A stretch of 64,000 nucleotides of DNA from positions 1 to 64,000 of the forward strand of contig JBEIQE010000004.1 of the NCBI GenBank assembly GCA_040376705.1. Reading direction: 5' to 3'. A program made the position numbers and the translations under genes. Positions 16,134 through 24,819 of this stretch are shown one piece after another. Each line of letters begins with the position of its first letter. The stretch's first letter is position 1. The notes below the pieces were generated by a model. The model was not told the DNA's origin, searched no databases, and saw nothing but the letters and a program-made list of their open reading frames with translations. The DNA is from JBEIQE01 sp040376705. GTDB lineage: Bacteria; Pseudomonadota; Alphaproteobacteria; UBA2400.

Positions 16134-17234
16134 TTAGGCAGCGGCTCTCGCAAGGTTACCCAGCTTGTTGAGGAGATAATCAACATCCTCAGTGGCCAGA
16201 TCCTCATACTGCGTCAAGATGCGCTCGATCATGCGGCGGCGGTAACGCTCACGGTCACCCTCCTCGCCATCCATACGGGTTTCGCGCGCGACCTCAACAG
16301 CCACACGGAAGGCCTGATGCAGCGCCTTGGGCATGCCCGTACGTTCGTAGAGCGACTTGAAGCCCAGTGGACCGGCATCATGAATCAGCATGCGGGCGTT
16401 AGTAATATTTACATCCGCCAGATTGGCAAAGGCCCACTCAAGGAAGGCCATATCACCTACACAGGCGGCACGCAGCACCAGCGATGGCGTGAGGCGGCTG
16501 TTCTTGTAAAGCTGCAGCACCAAACGCTGTACATCATTTTCGCTAGCACCATCAAACAGGTTTACAGTGGCGCGCTCACGGCTCTGCATAATCAGGTCGG
16601 CAGCAACACCGGCTGGCAGCTCATGCTTTTGTACCAAAACATCCTGCAGCTTACTTGAAACCATGGTGACAAGACGCTCGGCCACGGTAACCGGCAGCTT
16701 GTTGCGATTGACCATCGGAGCCTTAACCGCATCGCTCTCTTTAAAGCGGTCGAGCGCTGTATTGAGCACTTTCTCGTTCAGCTTGGCGCCTTCATTCACC
16801 ATCAGTGAGGCAACGGCCTTTTCGCTGGCAGTGCTGACAATCACTTCAGACAGCTTTTCGGAAACCGTATCGCGCTGGGCAATGGCAGCCTGTTTGCCCT
16901 CAGAGCTGCTTTTGAGAATTTCCATCAGGTCTTCATCCGAGAAGACAGTGGATGATTCAAGCATGGGCAGTGAAACAGATTCAACATCATGCGCCAGTCG
17001 CATCGCCACATCATGCGGTACATCAGCAATACTGCGCAGGTTATCGGCCAGTGCTTCACGCACCATCACAGCGGCGTCCTGCGTCATGAGCAGAATAATA
17101 TCGTGAGCAATCTTGCGCTCGGCATCGGTCAACTGATGGTCAAACTGGGTCGCAACCTTGCCGGCCGTAACAGCGCGGTTCTGCGGCGATGGGTCTTGCA
17201 GAAGACGGGCAACGTCCTTCTGCGACAGCGTCAT
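16134..17234 (-). CDS. DUF2336 domain protein
   Basis: Uncharacterised alphaproteobacterial protein of 366 residues, all-helical in appearance with HEAT-like repeats (for example AAVMVREALADNLRSIADVP and KLPVTVAERLVTMVSSKLQ). Full-length similarity to the second DUF2336 protein at 39.2-40.4 kb is visible: both begin S-KDVARLL/S-KDVERLL, share APLMV/AVRQAI-like repeats and end with a GPLGF/GPLGL segment and a C-terminal helix. No membrane segment. I chose ATG 17232-17234; a TTG four codons upstream (17246) is an alternative. It lies downstream of the mla-type operon and upstream of uppP. Function unknown. Confidence 0.8.
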   Translation of the reverse strand: MTLSQKDVARLLQDPSPQNRAVTAGKVATQFDHQLTDAERKIAHDIILLMTQDAAVMVREALADNLRSIADVPHDVAMRLAHDVESVSLPMLESSTVFSDEDLMEILKSSSEGKQAAIAQRDTVSEKLSEVIVSTASEKAVASLMVNEGAKLNEKVLNTALDRFKESDAVKAPMVNRNKLPVTVAERLVTMVSSKLQDVLVQKHELPAGVAADLIMQSRERATVNLFDGASENDVQRLVLQLYKNSRLTPSLVLRAACVGDMAFLEWAFANLADVNITNARMLIHDAGPLGFKSLYERTGMPKALHQAFRVAVEVARETRMDGEEGDRERYRRRMIERILTQYEDLATEDVDYLLNKLGNLARAAA

Positions 17235-17345
17235 TCTAGGTTCCAATTTTACCCACCCCGTTTAAGTCAGTTAGTTAGAGTCCTGTTAGCTTAGGGTTCA
17301 GAATAGGCTGCGACCTTTTATTTTCTGTTAATCCCTGATTCTTAA

Positions 17346-17360
17346 AGGGAATTTTTCCCT
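17346..17360 (-). terminator. Short palindrome after the lipid-transport operon
   Basis: AGGGAATTTTTCCCT is a perfect 15-nt inverted repeat immediately downstream of the lipoprotein stop codon; on the minus strand it is followed by CTTTAAG. The T tract is short, so it is at best a weak terminator of the MlaE-F-D-lipoprotein operon. Confidence 0.4.
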
Positions 17361-17363
17361 ACG

Positions 17364-17990
17364 TTACCTGCGGCGGCGTTGATTTTCCTTAAGCTCTTCA
17401 AGCGTCCAGTTTACCAATTGTGATAAAACCTGCCCGCTGGCGGCCTGGAAAGCGTCCCGAACAGCTAAAACGGAGTCGTTTTGGGCCTCTACCTCGGCGG
17501 TAAAGACTTCGCCGGTCATGATCATGCGGCGCGGCATGGTAATGATTTTGGCACTGATCGACACCCTGATGGTCGGTACCGGCCCGTTCCGGTAGTTCGA
17601 CTCAAACGCCACAATATCGGTTTTGAACAGGTAGTCGGCCCGTAAACCTACATTCTCGCGGCCTACGGCTGGAAGACGACCGGAATTGGCAAAGGCTTCC
17701 ACCAGCATGGTCTGCAACATCACCGGTGTGCGGTCAGTCCAGCTCACGTTCTTGTAATAAGCCATCGTACCATCGGACTGGATGAGTGCCACGCGCGGCG
17801 TATCAATACCAGCCGAAGCCATCGGCACGTCAATTAGCAGCTGCTTGTCGACCAGGGCCGAAGTGGTCTCAATTTTATCTGGCGCGCGCAGCTCATAAAG
17901 CGCAGGCGGCTCCCCCACTAAACTAGGCAAAAGATTGGAGCAACCCGCAAGCGGAATAACAGACAGGCAGATGGCGAGCAGCTTCTTCAT
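17364..17990 (-). CDS. ABC-type transport auxiliary lipoprotein (PqiC-like)
   Basis: Outer- or inner-membrane anchored lipoprotein of 208 residues that is expected to work with the MCE/ABC lipid transporter next to it. It has a lipobox IPLAGC with the lipidated Cys17 and a mature region starting near residue 18, followed by the ABC-type transport auxiliary domain (PqiC/DUF330, about residues 30-195; YELRAPDKIE at its start and a LVDKQLLIDVP strand). The C-terminus is very basic (RRRR). Its ATG overlaps the MlaD stop by ATGA (17987-17990). A strong family call based on context as well as sequence. Confidence 0.85.
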   Translation of the reverse strand: MKKLLAICLSVIPLAGCSNLLPSLVGEPPALYELRAPDKIETTSALVDKQLLIDVPMASAGIDTPRVALIQSDGTMAYYKNVSWTDRTPVMLQTMLVEAFANSGRLPAVGRENVGLRADYLFKTDIVAFESNYRNGPVPTIRVSISAKIITMPRRMIMTGEVFTAEVEAQNDSVLAVRDAFQAASGQVLSQLVNWTLEELKENQRRRR

Positions 17991-18910
17991 GGCGCAACCT
18001 CAACAGATGGTGTGACAGCAAGTTCCGGCGTAGAGGGCAGCGTGCGCTGCGGCGGGTTCTGGCGGCGTGAGGTGCTGCCACTTGGCTCAACACCCGAACG
18101 CGGGCCTGAGAGCAGGAAACCGCTGGGGTCGCGCTGCACCTGCGAGGCGATGCGGGACATATTCCCCACCAGCTCGCGCAGCTCGGCAATCAGCAGGGCC
18201 GCATCATAAAGCCCGGTAGTGGTAAAATCATGCAGCGGCTCGCGGTTCTCACTCAGCAAGCGCTTGGCCACATTAGCAGTATCGACTAGCGCTACAGCCA
18301 GCGCATCCGTACGCTCAGCCACCTTGCGGAAGTTCTCAAGCGCAGCCTTGGCATCTGCCGTCAGCACCTCAGTATTGGCCAGAATACCGCTTACCTTTTC
18401 GGCATTCTCGGGCGTCAGGAAAGTGCCTGCACGCTGGGTCAGCTCGATGAGGTTACTCAGCAGTTGCGGAGCGTTATCCAGCACTTCAGAGATTTGCGAA
18501 GGGCGCGACGGGATAACCGGTACACTGCCAACCGACCGCTCAATCGGCGGGCTGCCACGCGCACCACCAAAGATCTGGATATAGGCAATCCCGGTAATAC
18601 CCTGCATTTCAATGCTGGCTACGGCATCCTGCGTTATCGGCGTATCGGACGGCAGCTCGATGGTCACACGCACCTTGCTAGCATCATCCGGCGCGATGCG
18701 GATATCGCCAACCACACCAACTGCCACACCGCGATAGCGCACTGCACTGCCTTCCTGCAGGCCGGTCACCGAGCCATCGAAATAGACATGATACGGCAGC
18801 GTCACTTCATCGAACTGTACCTTGGCAATATACACAACGAAGCCGAATAGCATGACAATCATGGCCAGCACGAAAGTTCCGACGACGACATAACTGGCTC
18901 TGGTTTCCAT
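17987..18910 (-). CDS. MlaD/MCE-domain lipid transport protein
   Basis: Substrate-binding MCE protein of an ABC lipid transporter between inner and outer membranes. It has 307 residues: one N-terminal membrane anchor (about 7-29), an MCE domain (about 38-117; LPYHVYFDGSVTGLQEGSAV then RYRGVAVGVVGDI are typical), a coiled helical stretch (about 150-260) and a Pro/Ser-rich C-terminal tail. It is longer than E. coli MlaD (183) and closer to the PqiB/YrbD long type or the alphaproteobacterial MCE proteins. AGGAGAGG precedes the ATG. It is flanked by the ATPase (3-nt gap) and the lipoprotein (4-nt overlap). Confidence 0.88.
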   Translation of the reverse strand: METRASYVVVGTFVLAMIVMLFGFVVYIAKVQFDEVTLPYHVYFDGSVTGLQEGSAVRYRGVAVGVVGDIRIAPDDASKVRVTIELPSDTPITQDAVASIEMQGITGIAYIQIFGGARGSPPIERSVGSVPVIPSRPSQISEVLDNAPQLLSNLIELTQRAGTFLTPENAEKVSGILANTEVLTADAKAALENFRKVAERTDALAVALVDTANVAKRLLSENREPLHDFTTTGLYDAALLIAELRELVGNMSRIASQVQRDPSGFLLSGPRSGVEPSGSTSRRQNPPQRTLPSTPELAVTPSVEVAP

Positions 18911-18913
18911 CGC

Positions 18914-19693
18914 TTATACCTCTCCTGCTGCCTGATGGGCCATAACAGCGCGTCCGCGCGGCCCACCAAAATATTCGCGTATCCAAGGATGGCCGTTTTC
19001 CCGCAACTCGGCCAGAGTACCAACAGTCACACGCTTGTCTACCAGTACGGCAATACGGTCGCATATGGCTGTCAGTGTATCGAGATCATGTGTAATCATC
19101 ACCACGGTGAGGCCCAGGCTGTCGCGTAAAGAAAGTATAAGTTCGTCAAACGCGTTAGCACTGATGGGGTCGAGGCCGGCGGTCGGCTCATCTAGAAACA
19201 CAATTTCGGGATCAAGCGCCAATGCGCGGGCCAGACCCACACGCTTTTTCATACCGCCCGAAAGCTGGGAGGGGCGTTTGTCAGCCGCTTCGGTTGGCAG
19301 GCCAACCAGTGCCAGCTTGAGTGCGGCCAGATCGCGGCGCAGTGGAATTGAGAGATTGGTGAACTCGCGCATAGGCATGAGAATGTTCTGCGCCACTGAC
19401 TGCGCAGAGAATAATGCGCCCTCCTGAAACAGTACACCCCAGCGCTGGCGCAAGGCTTCGGCCCGGCGCGTGTCGTTGGTGTATGGGTCTTCGCCCAGTA
19501 CCTTGATATTGCCTGCGGCCGGGCGCAGGAGGCCGATAATCTCTTTCATGAGAACCGATTTGCCAGTGCCTGAACCACCAACCACGCCGATGATCTCGCC
19601 GCGGCGCACATGCAGATCAAGGTTCTGGTGAATCACCTGTGGCCCGAAGCGGGTCATGAGGCCTTCAACGGAGATGACGATATCTTCGGCCAT
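18914..19693 (-). CDS. MlaF-type ABC transporter ATP-binding protein
   Basis: ATPase that drives the lipid transporter. The 259-residue protein (from ATG 19691-19693) has Walker A GGSGTGKS (39-46), signature LSGGMKKRVG (144-153; GM-KR is typical of MlaF rather than GQ-QR) and Walker B IVFLDEPTAGLDP (164-176). The chosen ATG shares one base with the permease stop (TAATG); a start five codons upstream (19708) is possible and would overlap the permease by 16 nt. Followed by the MCE gene after 3 nt. Part of a four-gene operon. Confidence 0.92.
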   Translation of the reverse strand: MAEDIVISVEGLMTRFGPQVIHQNLDLHVRRGEIIGVVGGSGTGKSVLMKEIIGLLRPAAGNIKVLGEDPYTNDTRRAEALRQRWGVLFQEGALFSAQSVAQNILMPMREFTNLSIPLRRDLAALKLALVGLPTEAADKRPSQLSGGMKKRVGLARALALDPEIVFLDEPTAGLDPISANAFDELILSLRDSLGLTVVMITHDLDTLTAICDRIAVLVDKRVTVGTLAELRENGHPWIREYFGGPRGRAVMAHQAAGEV

Positions 19694-20826
19694 TATATAC
19701 CCAACCATGCAAAGAGGATGGAGAATGCCGCATCAAGCACGATCACGAGGAAAATGGAGTGCACCACAGCGCGGGTGGTAAGCTGGCCCACGCTCTCGGC
19801 ACTACCGGTAACCCTAAAGCCCTGATAGCAACCCACAACCGCAATCACGAAAGCAAATACTGGCGCCTTGATGAGCCCCACCCAAAGGGTCCAGAGGTCA
19901 ATCGCTTCCTGCAGCTGGCGCATAAAAGCACCGGGGCCGATGTCAAGCGAGGCCCAGCACATGAACGCACCACCTAGCAGACCCATAATATTGGCGTAAA
20001 GCGCCAGTAATGGCAGTGCAATCGTAAGCGCAATCACGCGCGGCACTACCAGCAGCTCGGCAGGCTCGAGGCCCAGTGTGCGTAGCGCATCAATCTCCTG
20101 ATTAACCTGCATGGTGCCGATCTGCGCCGTGAAGGCAGAGCCTGAGCGACCCGCGATGATAATCGCTGTCATGAGCACGCCGATTTCGCGCAGCATGGAG
20201 ACGCCCAGCAAATTGACCACATAGAGATCAGCCCCGAACTGCCGCAGCTGCTCAGCACCCTGATATGAAATGACGATACCAATAAGAAATGAGAGTAATC
20301 CAACGATGGGCAGCGCTTTAAGGCCGGTTTCCTCTATATGATGAACTGTCGAACAATACCGCAAACGCCATGGCTGCACGGTATTGCGCCACAGGGTTAC
20401 TGTAATGAGGCCCAGAAATGACAGGAAACAAACCGTATCTTCCCAGAAGGCGATGGTCGCCTGCCCCAGCACCATAAGGCGCATGTAAAACGGATTCATG
20501 CGTTGCGGCTTGGGCATGGTCTTGTCGCGCACCACGCCAACTGCCGACAGCAGGGTTTTCATATGCTCGGGCACATTGACAAAGTCGGCTGCCATGCCCT
20601 CGCCATGCAGGCGGTCGTACAGCTGCCACAGCAGCATCGCGCCTGCGGTATCGAGGTGCTCAATCTGGCCTAAATCGAGATGAACCGGTGCGGAAGGTTT
20701 GGGTAAGCGCTTGAGATATAGGTCAATTGCATTGGCATTACCAACCAGCCACGCCCCCAAAGGCTGCCAGACGGCGCCCGCGCCGCCGGTCCCCGTATCC
20801 ATCCATTTTTCTGCTTTGGCCGACAT
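19693..20826 (-). CDS. MlaE-type permease with N-terminal STAS domain
   Basis: Membrane component of the MCE lipid transporter, 377 residues. The first about 110 residues resemble a STAS domain (VHLDLGQIEHLDTAGAMLLW, about residues 48-67), which in E. coli is the separate MlaB protein; here it is fused to the MlaE permease (about 120-377, with GSAFTAQIGTMQVNQEIDAL and LGLEPAELLVVPRVIAL). First gene of the operon; divergent from apt. GGGAAGCAAC precedes the ATG. The fusion explains why no separate mlaB is present. MlaC is also not nearby and the lipoprotein may serve in its place. Confidence 0.92.
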   Translation of the reverse strand: MSAKAEKWMDTGTGGAGAVWQPLGAWLVGNANAIDLYLKRLPKPSAPVHLDLGQIEHLDTAGAMLLWQLYDRLHGEGMAADFVNVPEHMKTLLSAVGVVRDKTMPKPQRMNPFYMRLMVLGQATIAFWEDTVCFLSFLGLITVTLWRNTVQPWRLRYCSTVHHIEETGLKALPIVGLLSFLIGIVISYQGAEQLRQFGADLYVVNLLGVSMLREIGVLMTAIIIAGRSGSAFTAQIGTMQVNQEIDALRTLGLEPAELLVVPRVIALTIALPLLALYANIMGLLGGAFMCWASLDIGPGAFMRQLQEAIDLWTLWVGLIKAPVFAFVIAVVGCYQGFRVTGSAESVGQLTTRAVVHSIFLVIVLDAAFSILFAWLGI

Positions 20827-20937
20827 GTTGCTTCCCTACCATGGTTTGATAATTCAAACGACGGTAAAGGTTTGGTCAACCTTGCTTAAAGTAATATATC
20901 CCCCTAGGCTGTTGCCAAGTTACCTGAGGGAGACCCT

Positions 20938-21453
20938 ATGGGCGTTGAATATAAACCTTATGTCCGTACTTTTCCGGATTTCCCGACCCCCGGTACGCTG
21001 TTTTACGACATCGCCCCGCTGCTAGCTAACGGAAATGCTTGGCATAATGCCATCGACCGTTTGAGCGAGAAAATTCTGGTCTTCAATCCCGACATGCTGA
21101 TCGGCATCGAATCACGCGGCTTCCTGCTGGCGGCTCCACTGGCCTATCGCCTCGCCTGTGGTTTCGCCATGGTGCGTAAGTCGGGCAAATTACCCGGCGA
21201 GACCGAATCGGTAAGCTATGAGCTGGAATACGGCAACGGCACGGTTGAGGCACAAAAGGACTGCGTGAAGCCCGGACAGCGTGTGGTTATTCTCGACGAC
21301 ATTCTGGCCACTGGCGGTACCGCAGGTGCAGCCATCAAGCTGGTGAATGAACTGGGCGGTAAGGTTGAAGGCGCTGCCTTCCTCATTGAGCTCTCCAAGC
21401 TCGAAGGCCGCAAGAAGCTGAATGTGCCCTACTACTCGCTCATGAACTTCTAA
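20938..21453 (+). CDS. apt: Adenine phosphoribosyltransferase
   Basis: Salvages adenine to AMP using PRPP, in the cytoplasm. The 171-residue protein has the PRPP motif VVILDDILATGGTAGA (116-131), the GIESRGFLLAAPLAYRL stretch (56-72) and the RKSGKLPGETESVSYELEYG substrate loop (80-99). Length matches the family (170-180). GAGGGAG lies 5 nt upstream of the ATG. It is a single-gene unit divergent from the MlaE-type operon and closed by a strong terminator. Confidence 0.96.
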   Translation: MGVEYKPYVRTFPDFPTPGTLFYDIAPLLANGNAWHNAIDRLSEKILVFNPDMLIGIESRGFLLAAPLAYRLACGFAMVRKSGKLPGETESVSYELEYGNGTVEAQKDCVKPGQRVVILDDILATGGTAGAAIKLVNELGGKVEGAAFLIELSKLEGRKKLNVPYYSLMNF

Positions 21454-21471
21454 GCATTAAACACAAAAAGA

Positions 21472-21502
21472 AAAAACCCCGGCCATCACAGCCGGGGTTT
21501 TT
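21472..21502. terminator. Bidirectional Rho-independent terminator
   Basis: A perfect 12-bp stem (21472-21483 with 21491-21502, loop CATCACA) has a T tract on its plus-strand side and A tract on the other, so it terminates apt and also the small minus-strand gene that ends at 21522. Confidence 0.92.
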
Positions 21503-21521
21503 CTTGATCTCTTTAAAGACG

Positions 21522-21692
21522 CTAATCGTGCTTCTTGGCAGGAACAGACCCACCCATACGGTTACGCATCAGGTTGTCCATGCGCTCCTGCAGTTGCGCT
21601 GCCGTATCGGCATCGCCACCTGCTTTGGCTGCCTGCTGCTGCTCACTCATACGGTTATAGGCGTTTCGTGCGCCGCGCGATCTGGGTCCCAT
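21522..21692 (-). CDS. Small basic protein of 56 residues, unknown
   Basis: Not covered by a long frame, but well supported: ATG at 21690-21692 is preceded by GAGGAG with 6-nt spacing, and the frame closes at TAG 21522-21524 just before the bidirectional terminator. The translated protein starts MGPRSRGARNAYNRMSE and ends SVPAKKHD; it is rich in Arg, Gln and Ala and looks helical with AAQLQERMDNLMRNRM as an amphipathic segment. Small basic Gly/Arg-starting proteins like this are common in Alphaproteobacteria. Function unknown. Confidence 0.72.
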   Translation of the reverse strand: MGPRSRGARNAYNRMSEQQQAAKAGGDADTAAQLQERMDNLMRNRMGGSVPAKKHD

Positions 21693-21816
21693 GTTCATCT
21701 CCTCAGTTAATTCTATAGTTAGCTTATAGAAACTACCCTCGGGTCATCAAGACAATCACGCGGCAGCATGGTTAACGGGAAATTACTGAACCCTCCAACG
21801 CATGCTTATTGCGCAA

Positions 21817-23250
21817 TCAGCCCTGTCCGGCACTAAAGCCCGATATGCCATCGAAGGTGCAGAGCGTTTCCATCTTGATGAAGTCGAGCCCGGCCTTGCT
21901 CAGCGCGTTCAGCTGGGCAGTAATATCATCATGGCTCACAACGCCACCCTTCTTCATGAAGCGCAGGCAGAAGTGATCAATACCTACTGAACCGGCCTGC
22001 CCCTGTGGCCACATTTTCAGGCCGCGGGCAGTGATGGCCTGCATCTCAAGGCCAGCAGTGCCGGCAGGCTTGGCCTTCCCAGCGAGAACCTCGATATCCG
22101 CACCCTTCCAGTTTACCCAGATATCTACACCCACAACTTCTTTCTTGGTGGGTGCCGCTTCACGTACCTTGATCTCGGGCATGCCCTTGGCAGCGCCGTA
22201 TACAATCGGCTTGAACTGCTTGGGTAGCTGGCCGAGATGCTTGATGACCTCATCCGCAAACTCTTTGGTACCCACGCGCTTCTTGCTCGAGCCTTCGCGG
22301 TAGATATCGCCAGTATGATTGCCGCTCTCAAGTGCACACAGCCATGCATTATGGATTTTGCCTGCAACTTCAGGCTGGCCGATATGAATGAGCATCATGA
22401 TGGAAGAGAGCAGCAGGCCAGAAGGGTTAGCAATACCCTTGCCTGCAATATCCGGTGCCGAGCCGTGAATGGCCTCGAACATCGCGCACTGGGTACCGAT
22501 ATTGGATGAACCCGCCAGACCAACCGAACCGGTAATCTGCGCGGCAATGTCAGAGATGATATCGCCATACAGATTGAGCGTGACGATAACATCAAACCGC
22601 TCGGGGCTATCGGCAATGCGTGCAGCCCCGATATCAACGATAATACTGTCTTTTACGATATCGGGATACTCAGCGCCGATTTCATCAAACACCTTGTGGA
22701 AAATGCCATCGGTCAGCTTCATGATGTTGTCTTTCACCATGGCTGTAACCTTCTTGCGGCCATTGGCGCGGGCGTATTCAAACGCATAACGCACGATGCG
22801 CTCACAGCCAGGGCGGCTGATGATCTTGAGGCACTGGTACACATCATCAGTCTGGCGATGCTCGATACCGGCGTAGAGATCTTCCTCATTCTCGCGCACA
22901 ATTACCATATCAAGCACAGGGTGCTTGGTGGCCACGATGGGATGGTATGAAACACACGGGCGCACGTTGGCATAAAGGCCAAGCGCCTTGCGTACGGTTA
23001 CGTTCAGGCTCTTGAAACCACCACCCTGCGGTGTGGTAATAGGCGCCTTGAGGAACACTTTGGTGCGCTTGAGGCTCTCCCATGAGCTATCCTCGATACC
23101 TGTATTGATGCCTTTTTTATAGATGTCCTCGCCAATCACAATCTCTTCGATGGCGATATCCGCCCCCGCAGCCTTGAGAACGGCGAGCGTGGCTTCCATG
23201 ATTTCGGGGCCGATGCCGTTACCGCGTGCGATTGTAATTGGTGTAGCCAT
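21817..23250 (-). CDS. icd: Isocitrate dehydrogenase, long type with C-terminal extension
   Basis: TCA-cycle enzyme that oxidises and decarboxylates isocitrate to 2-oxoglutarate. The 477-residue protein has the isocitrate/isopropylmalate dehydrogenase core: ARGNGIGPEI (8-17), RENEEDLYAGIEHRQ for substrate binding, and VTLNLYGDIISDIAAQITGS with the metal-binding Asp residues. The core ends near residue 350; the rest (from about VVGVDIWVNWKG) is an extra domain seen in the Thermus and Rickettsia type of enzyme. I cannot decide NAD or NADP. AGGAGTTATTT precedes the ATG. It stands alone between the small protein and msrQ. Confidence 0.88.
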   Translation of the reverse strand: MATPITIARGNGIGPEIMEATLAVLKAAGADIAIEEIVIGEDIYKKGINTGIEDSSWESLKRTKVFLKAPITTPQGGGFKSLNVTVRKALGLYANVRPCVSYHPIVATKHPVLDMVIVRENEEDLYAGIEHRQTDDVYQCLKIISRPGCERIVRYAFEYARANGRKKVTAMVKDNIMKLTDGIFHKVFDEIGAEYPDIVKDSIIVDIGAARIADSPERFDVIVTLNLYGDIISDIAAQITGSVGLAGSSNIGTQCAMFEAIHGSAPDIAGKGIANPSGLLLSSIMMLIHIGQPEVAGKIHNAWLCALESGNHTGDIYREGSSKKRVGTKEFADEVIKHLGQLPKQFKPIVYGAAKGMPEIKVREAAPTKKEVVGVDIWVNWKGADIEVLAGKAKPAGTAGLEMQAITARGLKMWPQGQAGSVGIDHFCLRFMKKGGVVSHDDITAQLNALSKAGLDFIKMETLCTFDGISGFSAGQG

Positions 23251-23326
23251 AAATAACTCCTGAAGGTCACAAAGATACGAACGGAAAAATCCGCCCTTAT
23301 CATGCCTTTAAGGAGTTAATCGGGTC

Positions 23327-23941
23327 TTAAGTTCGCGCGCGGCGCTTCAGGCGCGGCGCATGGCCATAGTGGTCTGCCACGCGGTAAGCCAGCAACACAG
23401 CCAAAACCGCAGCGTAAATCAGGGGTTCTGTGGTCAAATTCTTGGAGGATTTCATCCAGTAAAAATGCAACACCCCCAAAATACCCGCAGCATAGACCAG
23501 CTGATGCAGCCTGCGCCAGCGCACGCCCCCTACTCTTTTGATCATCTTGTCGGTTGAGGTGATGGCCAGCGGCAACATGATGAGCAGCGAAAGCATACCC
23601 ACAGTGATGTAGGGCCTGCGCACAACCTCACGCCACAGCGCCGACATATCAAAACTCAAATCTGCGCCGAAGAACACCATTAGGTGCAGGAAAGCATAAA
23701 AGAAAGCATAAAGCCCCAGCATGCGCCGCAGCGGCGCCAACCAGGCCCAGCCGGTAAACTTGCGCAACGGCGTAATAGCCAAGGTAATGAGCAAAAATTT
23801 GAGCGCCCATTCGCCCAAATCACGCAGCACATACTCAACCGGGTTAACGCCCAGCTTGGCCATAAAGCCAAGGTAGACCAGCTGCACGAGCGGCAGCAGG
23901 CACAACACAAAAACCGTAGGCTTGAGCCAGCGCGGCAGCAT
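23327..23941 (-). CDS. msrQ: MsrQ, heme-binding membrane subunit
   Basis: Inner-membrane b-type cytochrome that feeds electrons from the respiratory chain to MsrP, which reduces methionine sulfoxide in periplasmic proteins. The 204-residue protein has about five or six hydrophobic segments, conserved histidines (FLHLMVFFG near residue 88, RRLHQLVYAAGILGVLHF near 143-160) and the pattern RKFTGWAWLAPLRRMLGLYA. Its ATG overlaps the MsrP stop by one base (TGATG, 23939-23943). Length is typical of MsrQ/YedZ (about 200). Confidence 0.92.
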   Translation of the reverse strand: MLPRWLKPTVFVLCLLPLVQLVYLGFMAKLGVNPVEYVLRDLGEWALKFLLITLAITPLRKFTGWAWLAPLRRMLGLYAFFYAFLHLMVFFGADLSFDMSALWREVVRRPYITVGMLSLLIMLPLAITSTDKMIKRVGGVRWRRLHQLVYAAGILGVLHFYWMKSSKNLTTEPLIYAAVLAVLLAYRVADHYGHAPRLKRRART

Positions 23942-24819
23942 CAGTAATTCGCCTTCAGGTCCATGCCCGTATAAAGGCCAGCCACCTGCTCGGCATAGCC
24001 ATTGAACATCAGCGTGTCACGTTTGAAGAACTCGCCAATACGGCGCTCGGTCGCCTGCGACCAGCGCGGATGGTCAACCGTGGGGTTCACATTCGAATAG
24101 AAGCCATACTCACGCGGCGCCGAGCGGTTCCAGCTGGTGGGTGGCTCTGCCTCAGTGAAGGTGATTTTCACAATCGACTTGATGCTCTTGAAGCCATACT
24201 TCCATGGCACCACAAGCCTGATCGGCGCCCCGTTCTGGTTAGGCATACTCTCGCTATAAAGGCCTGTTGCCATGATGGTGAGCGGGTGCATGGCCTCATC
24301 CATCCGCAAACCCTCAACATAGGGCCACTGCAGCACCGGGCTGCGCAGGCCGGGCATTTGCTGCGGGTCGTTTAGCGTTTCAAAGGCTACATATTTGGCA
24401 CTGCCCAGCGGCTCAAACCGCTTGAGCAGGTCGCCCAGCGCAAAGCCGTTCCATGGAATGACCATCGACCAGCCTTCAACACAGCGCATGCGGTAGATAC
24501 GCTCTTCGATGGTATGCGGCTTGATTAAATCCTCAATGCTGAGCGTGCCCGGTTTGGCGCAGAGGCCATCGACGACCACCGACCATGGCGACGGCTTGAG
24601 CGTATGCGCATTCTTGGCTGGATCGCTCTTATCGGTGCCGAATTCGTAGAAGTTATTATAAGTGGTCACAGCCTCACGCGGGGTCTTGGCCTCATCAGTA
24701 TTAAACGCAGATGCAGCGGCAGCAGGCATGGCGGACACCATGAGACCCGCCGAGATCAGCCACTCACGGCGGTTGAGATAAACATCCTTGGGCGTAATCT
24801 CACTGCTGAGGATTTTCAT
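23941..24819 (-). CDS. msrP: MsrP, periplasmic methionine-sulfoxide reductase catalytic subunit
   Basis: Molybdopterin enzyme, exported by Tat, that repairs oxidised methionine in periplasmic proteins. The 292-residue protein has a twin-arginine region (VYLNRREWLISAG, 13-25), a hydrophobic signal segment ending near AAAASAF, and the Mo-cofactor cysteine in YRMRCVEGWSMVIPWNG (Cys113). Length is a little below E. coli MsrP (334). AGGAGTAAGCC precedes the ATG. It overlaps the upstream alpha/beta hydrolase gene by 20 nt and is coupled to msrQ. Confidence 0.95.
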   Translation of the reverse strand: MKILSSEITPKDVYLNRREWLISAGLMVSAMPAAAASAFNTDEAKTPREAVTTYNNFYEFGTDKSDPAKNAHTLKPSPWSVVVDGLCAKPGTLSIEDLIKPHTIEERIYRMRCVEGWSMVIPWNGFALGDLLKRFEPLGSAKYVAFETLNDPQQMPGLRSPVLQWPYVEGLRMDEAMHPLTIMATGLYSESMPNQNGAPIRLVVPWKYGFKSIKSIVKITFTEAEPPTSWNRSAPREYGFYSNVNPTVDHPRWSQATERRIGEFFKRDTLMFNGYAEQVAGLYTGMDLKANY

